NCBI RefSeq assembly: GCF_006519715.1
Contig: NZ_VIDT01000006.1
Coordinates: 1 to 36,737 of the forward strand
From: Ideonella azotifigens
Lineage (GTDB): Bacteria; Pseudomonadota; Gammaproteobacteria; Burkholderiales; Burkholderiaceae_C
Reading direction: 5' to 3'
DNA: 36,737 nucleotides
The notes beneath the pieces are model-generated. The model was not told where the DNA came from and did not search any database. It was given only the letters and a program-made list of their open reading frames with translations. The position numbers and the translations under genes were made by a program. Each line of letters opens with the position of its first letter. Position 1 is the first letter of the stretch. This document shows, one piece after another, positions 34,718 through 36,737 of this stretch.

Positions 34718-35046
34718 CCAGGCACGGTCGGCCCACGAATGGGCTCACAGCCCGCCACGCCTGGGAAGGCCGCGCGGACCCGAGGTCTGGATGCGGCGGT
34801 GCGCAGAGCGGTAGCCATGGCCCGCAGGGCGCACGGAAATCGTCACGCGTTCCGGCGCCAACCCGCACCAGACGAGCAGCACGCCGGCGTCCTGCAAATG
34901 GCGTCCTGGTTGGTCGTACCCACGACGACCATTGCCGGGCAGACGCCACAAGGCAAGACAGGCCGCATGGTCGTCGGTATGGAGCGCGCGCCGTGCGCGC
35001 GCCGGGCCCAACTGGCCAAGGTCGTCGGCAACGGCATCGCGATGGC
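34718..35046 (-). other. Gap of 329 nt with a possible GNAT acetyltransferase trace
   Basis: No intact gene is supported. On the minus strand at 34943-34978 the translation TDDHAACLALWR resembles the N-terminus of GNAT acetyltransferases; the following GNGRRGY could be a later piece joined by deletion. The match is short and may be chance. Confidence 0.3.
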
Positions 35047-35244
35047 TCAGCGCTTCGCCGTGGCTTCGTCTTCTTGGTCCACCCCGCTCGGGACGAAGCT
35101 CACGCCATGGTGATCCAAGTAGTCCCGAATCAACCGCCGGACCACCTGAGACGGCGTCACGTCTTGCCTTGCGCAAAGAGCTTCGAAGGCCTTCTTTTTG
35201 GCGGGGTCGACCAGCACCGTCAGGCGCGCAGTTTTGAGTTCCAT
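35047..35244 (-). CDS. Small ribbon-helix-helix (CopG-like) DNA-binding protein
   Basis: This 65-residue protein starts MELKTARLTVLVDPAKKKAF, a beta-strand followed by the two helices of a ribbon-helix-helix fold (FEALCARQDVTPSQVVRRLI). It should dimerise and bind DNA as a repressor or antitoxin. No toxin gene is adjacent, so a toxin-antitoxin role is not supported. GGAG lies about 6 nt before the ATG at 35244. An ATG at 35274 is rejected because it lies almost on the -10 element. Confidence 0.75.
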   Translation of the reverse strand: MELKTARLTVLVDPAKKKAFEALCARQDVTPSQVVRRLIRDYLDHHGVSFVPSGVDQEDEATAKR

Positions 35245-35278
35245 GCGATCTCCGTGTGTCTTTCCGTATGCCATTTAC

Positions 35279-35306
35279 ATTATCATTTTAGTAACATCCA
35301 GAGCAA
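35279..35306 (-). promoter_or_regulatory. Candidate promoter of the ribbon-helix-helix gene
   Basis: On the minus strand TTGCTC (35306-35301) is followed after 16 nt by GATAAT (35284-35279), the latter one base from the sigma-70 -10 consensus. The stretch is AT-rich in GC-rich surroundings. Transcription would start near 35272, leaving a leader of roughly 30 nt before the ATG at 35244. Confidence 0.5.
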
Positions 35307-35422
35307 ATTAGATTGCACGGTTACGGCAGAGACCTCGGCCAGCAGCACCCTCGTTCTGGCGCTTCTTCCTCTGCCTCACTTCTGGTCCTCCCTCATCGCC
35401 TCACTGCTTGCCCTGCCCCGCC

Positions 35423-36169
35423 ATGCCAGAAACCCAAGAGTCGGCGCAATTCGTCAAGCCGTTCGTTTACGAGAGTTTGAGCTCCAAAGCCCTGCACTTC
35501 TCGATCTGCGAGATCCAGAGCCGGATGCTGATCCAGGACCCGCATGCGCTGGACCTGGAATACACGCGCACGATGATGGGCTTCCTGCTCTTCAACCCCG
35601 ATCCGGAGAGCATCGCGATGATCGGACTCGGCGGCGGCTCGCTGGCAAAGTTCTGCTACCGCCATCTGCCGCGGGCACGCATTCAGGTGGTCGAGATCAA
35701 CCCTCATGTGATTGCGCTGCGCGATGAATTCCACGTGCCGCCCAACGACGAGCGTTTCACGGTACTGCGTGGCGACGGTGCCCAGTTCGTGCGGCTGCGC
35801 GCAACGCGGCCCGATGTGCTCATGGTCGATGGCTTCGACAGCCAGGGCCAGCCGGCCCGCCTGAGCTCGCAGCGCTTCTACGACGACTGCGCCAAGATGC
35901 TGCAGCCGGACGGGATCATGGTGGTCAACCTGCACTACGGGCACATCAGCTACGACAAGCACCTGGAGCGCATCCGGCGCAGTTTCAACGACGCCGTGCT
36001 GGTCGTGGACGATGGCGAACTGAGCAACAGCATCGTTTTTGCAAGGAAGGGCCATCCGTTCGAGCAACTCCCGCCCGGCATCATCCGTCCCCCCAAGAAC
36101 CTGGATGTGGTGGCTGCGAAGCAACTGCTGGCCGCCTTTGCGCTGATCGCGTCCGCGCTCAAGGATTGA
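35423..36169 (+). CDS. Spermidine-synthase-like methyltransferase-fold protein
   Basis: This 248-residue protein has the Rossmann-type core of spermidine synthases: IAMIGLGGGSLAKFCYRHLP (nucleotide-binding loop), VVEINPHVIAL (acidic residue for the cofactor), GDGAQFV, and DVLMVDGFDSQGQPARLSS with QRFYDDCAKMLQPDGIMVVNL. It lacks the N-terminal beta-hairpin domain of true SpeE to a large extent, so the substrate may not be putrescine. The ATG at 35423 is chosen; no clear ribosome binding site precedes it. It stands alone on its strand, divergent from the ribbon-helix-helix gene. Confidence 0.85.
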   Translation: MPETQESAQFVKPFVYESLSSKALHFSICEIQSRMLIQDPHALDLEYTRTMMGFLLFNPDPESIAMIGLGGGSLAKFCYRHLPRARIQVVEINPHVIALRDEFHVPPNDERFTVLRGDGAQFVRLRATRPDVLMVDGFDSQGQPARLSSQRFYDDCAKMLQPDGIMVVNLHYGHISYDKHLERIRRSFNDAVLVVDDGELSNSIVFARKGHPFEQLPPGIIRPPKNLDVVAAKQLLAAFALIASALKD

Positions 36170-36262
36170 GGCGACGGCGCCACCGCAGCCAGGCTGTGTT
36201 GAGCGGGCATCCTGTCCGGTTTGTGCCCATCCAATTCACTGTCGAGAAGACAAACCTCGAAG

Positions 36263-36396
36263 GAATTGCTGGCCCGAGGCATGCGGATGGGCAAGGACCG
36301 GGTGCAAAAGCTGATGCAACTGCACGGCGCAGTGTGGGTGGCGACATCAGCAACATCGCCACCGAAGGGAGCTGCTTGTTCCTGGCCGTGGTGATT
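36263..36396 (+). pseudogene. IS3-family transposase (OrfB) fragment, first half, frameshifted
   Basis: ELLARGMRMGKDRVQKLMQL (36263 on) matches the HTH_21 region of IS3-family OrfB. After HGAVWV the match continues in another frame as [19 protein letters not shown] (to 36396), the start of the integrase core with the first catalytic Asp. The stretch normally between the two parts is deleted, and a frameshift separates them. It is dead. The portion is complementary to the fragment at 4478-4609, in the same orientation. Confidence 0.7.
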
Positions 36397-36410
36397 GCCG
36401 CTGAATTTGC

Positions 36411-36479
36411 AGCGCCATGCGAGGTGCCGATGGCGATGGCCAGGGCATCGACACCGGTGCGGGCAAGGAAGTCGGCTTC
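36411..36479 (-). pseudogene. Class II fructose-bisphosphate aldolase fragment
   Basis: The minus strand reads [18 protein letters not shown] and TSHGA, matching the conserved core of class II fructose-1,6-bisphosphate aldolases (FbaA/CbbA), where the His of GTSHGAYKF is next to the active site. Only 23 codons remain; downstream the match is lost next to the IS3 fragment. It joins directly, in another frame, to a transketolase fragment. Confidence 0.6.
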
Positions 36480-36712
36480 GGAATCTCGAACGGCGGCGAT
36501 GTCCAGCCGAGTGCCTGGCGTGTCAGGGCGATCTCGGCGTCGCCGAGCAGTGCACCATGCGCATCCGCGCTGCCAGCGCGATTTGGCGAACCTCGGCCGA
36601 TGGTCGTCCCGCAGCGGACGAGCACCGGGCGGCCGGCGGCTCGCGCCGCGTCCAGCGCGCGGTCAAGGGAGCTTGCGTCGTGGCCGTCGATGTCGCGCAG
36701 CGCCGTCCTGAG
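36480..36712 (-). pseudogene. Transketolase fragment
   Basis: The minus strand reads [15 protein letters not shown], then [20 protein letters not shown] and [15 protein letters not shown] with PPFEI, clearly the thiamine-diphosphate domain of transketolase (around residues 230-300 of the usual 660). A TAG stop precedes it in frame at the right end, and it runs out of frame into an aldolase fragment on the left. It is a two-sided truncation, not a gene continuing past the window edge in this frame. Confidence 0.75.
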
Positions 36713-36737
36713 CGCCTAATTCGACCCGGCGTTGCGA

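Noticed and set aside
35047-35244. Antitoxin of a toxin-antitoxin pair
   Set aside because: The ribbon-helix-helix fold fits, but no toxin-like ORF lies on either side.
1-36737. CRISPR array, tRNA or rRNA genes
   Set aside because: No regularly spaced repeats, no tRNA-like T-loop/acceptor pattern and no rRNA sequence were noticed by eye; a dedicated tRNA search was not possible.

Overview
The window is high-GC DNA with dense coding on both strands. Its protein families point to a beta-proteobacterium, most likely Burkholderiales: large beta-propeller sensor kinases of the UhpB/LytS type, XapX proteins, Tat-exported hydrolases, DUF6624 and LysR/SDR pairs. This is a family-level inference; there is no rRNA or other marker gene. 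I see no tRNA, rRNA, CRISPR array or phage module.

Left part (1-8.4 kb): an aldo/keto reductase faces a Tat-exported FAD amine-oxidase-type protein. A LysR regulator is divergent from a short-chain dehydrogenase. Next come a fragment of an IS3-family transposase, a DUF6624 protein, a possible 24-codon leader ORF overlapping the start of a secreted YtcJ-type amidohydrolase, and a DUF1275 membrane protein.

Middle part (8.4-25 kb): an orphan propeller sensor kinase, a secreted alpha/beta hydrolase, two overlapping XapX genes, an isochorismatase-type hydrolase, an Asp-nucleophile alpha/beta hydrolase, and a DoxX-like membrane protein. Locus A follows: a short histidine kinase (Gln in place of the phospho-accepting His), a NarL-type response regulator, and a winged-helix/STAND ATPase regulator whose C-terminus is lost. 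After it come a Tat-exported proline-iminopeptidase-like hydrolase, a secreted paralogue of the Asp-nucleophile hydrolase, and a secreted M13 metallopeptidase.

Right part (24.3-36.7 kb): locus B, all on the minus strand, holds a full-length winged-helix/STAND regulator overlapping by 4 nt a propeller kinase, then a LuxR-type regulator with a degenerate receiver. Divergent from it is a triple-PAS kinase overlapping a FixJ-type regulator; the space between carries phased TGGTCGA repeats. The end holds a small ribbon-helix-helix protein, a spermidine-synthase-like methyltransferase, a second IS3-family fragment, and a chimera of transketolase and class II aldolase fragments.

The most unusual feature is the repeated association, at loci A and B, of a UhpB-type kinase, a LuxR-type response regulator and a winged-helix STAND ATPase, with different canonical phosphorelay parts lost at each. 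These regulators lie among four secreted or cytoplasmic alpha/beta hydrolases and a metallopeptidase. A shared role in sensing and degrading organic compounds is plausible but is inference. Gene remnants (IS3, AraC, GntP, transketolase/aldolase, perhaps GNAT) mark the area as accessory and rearranged.
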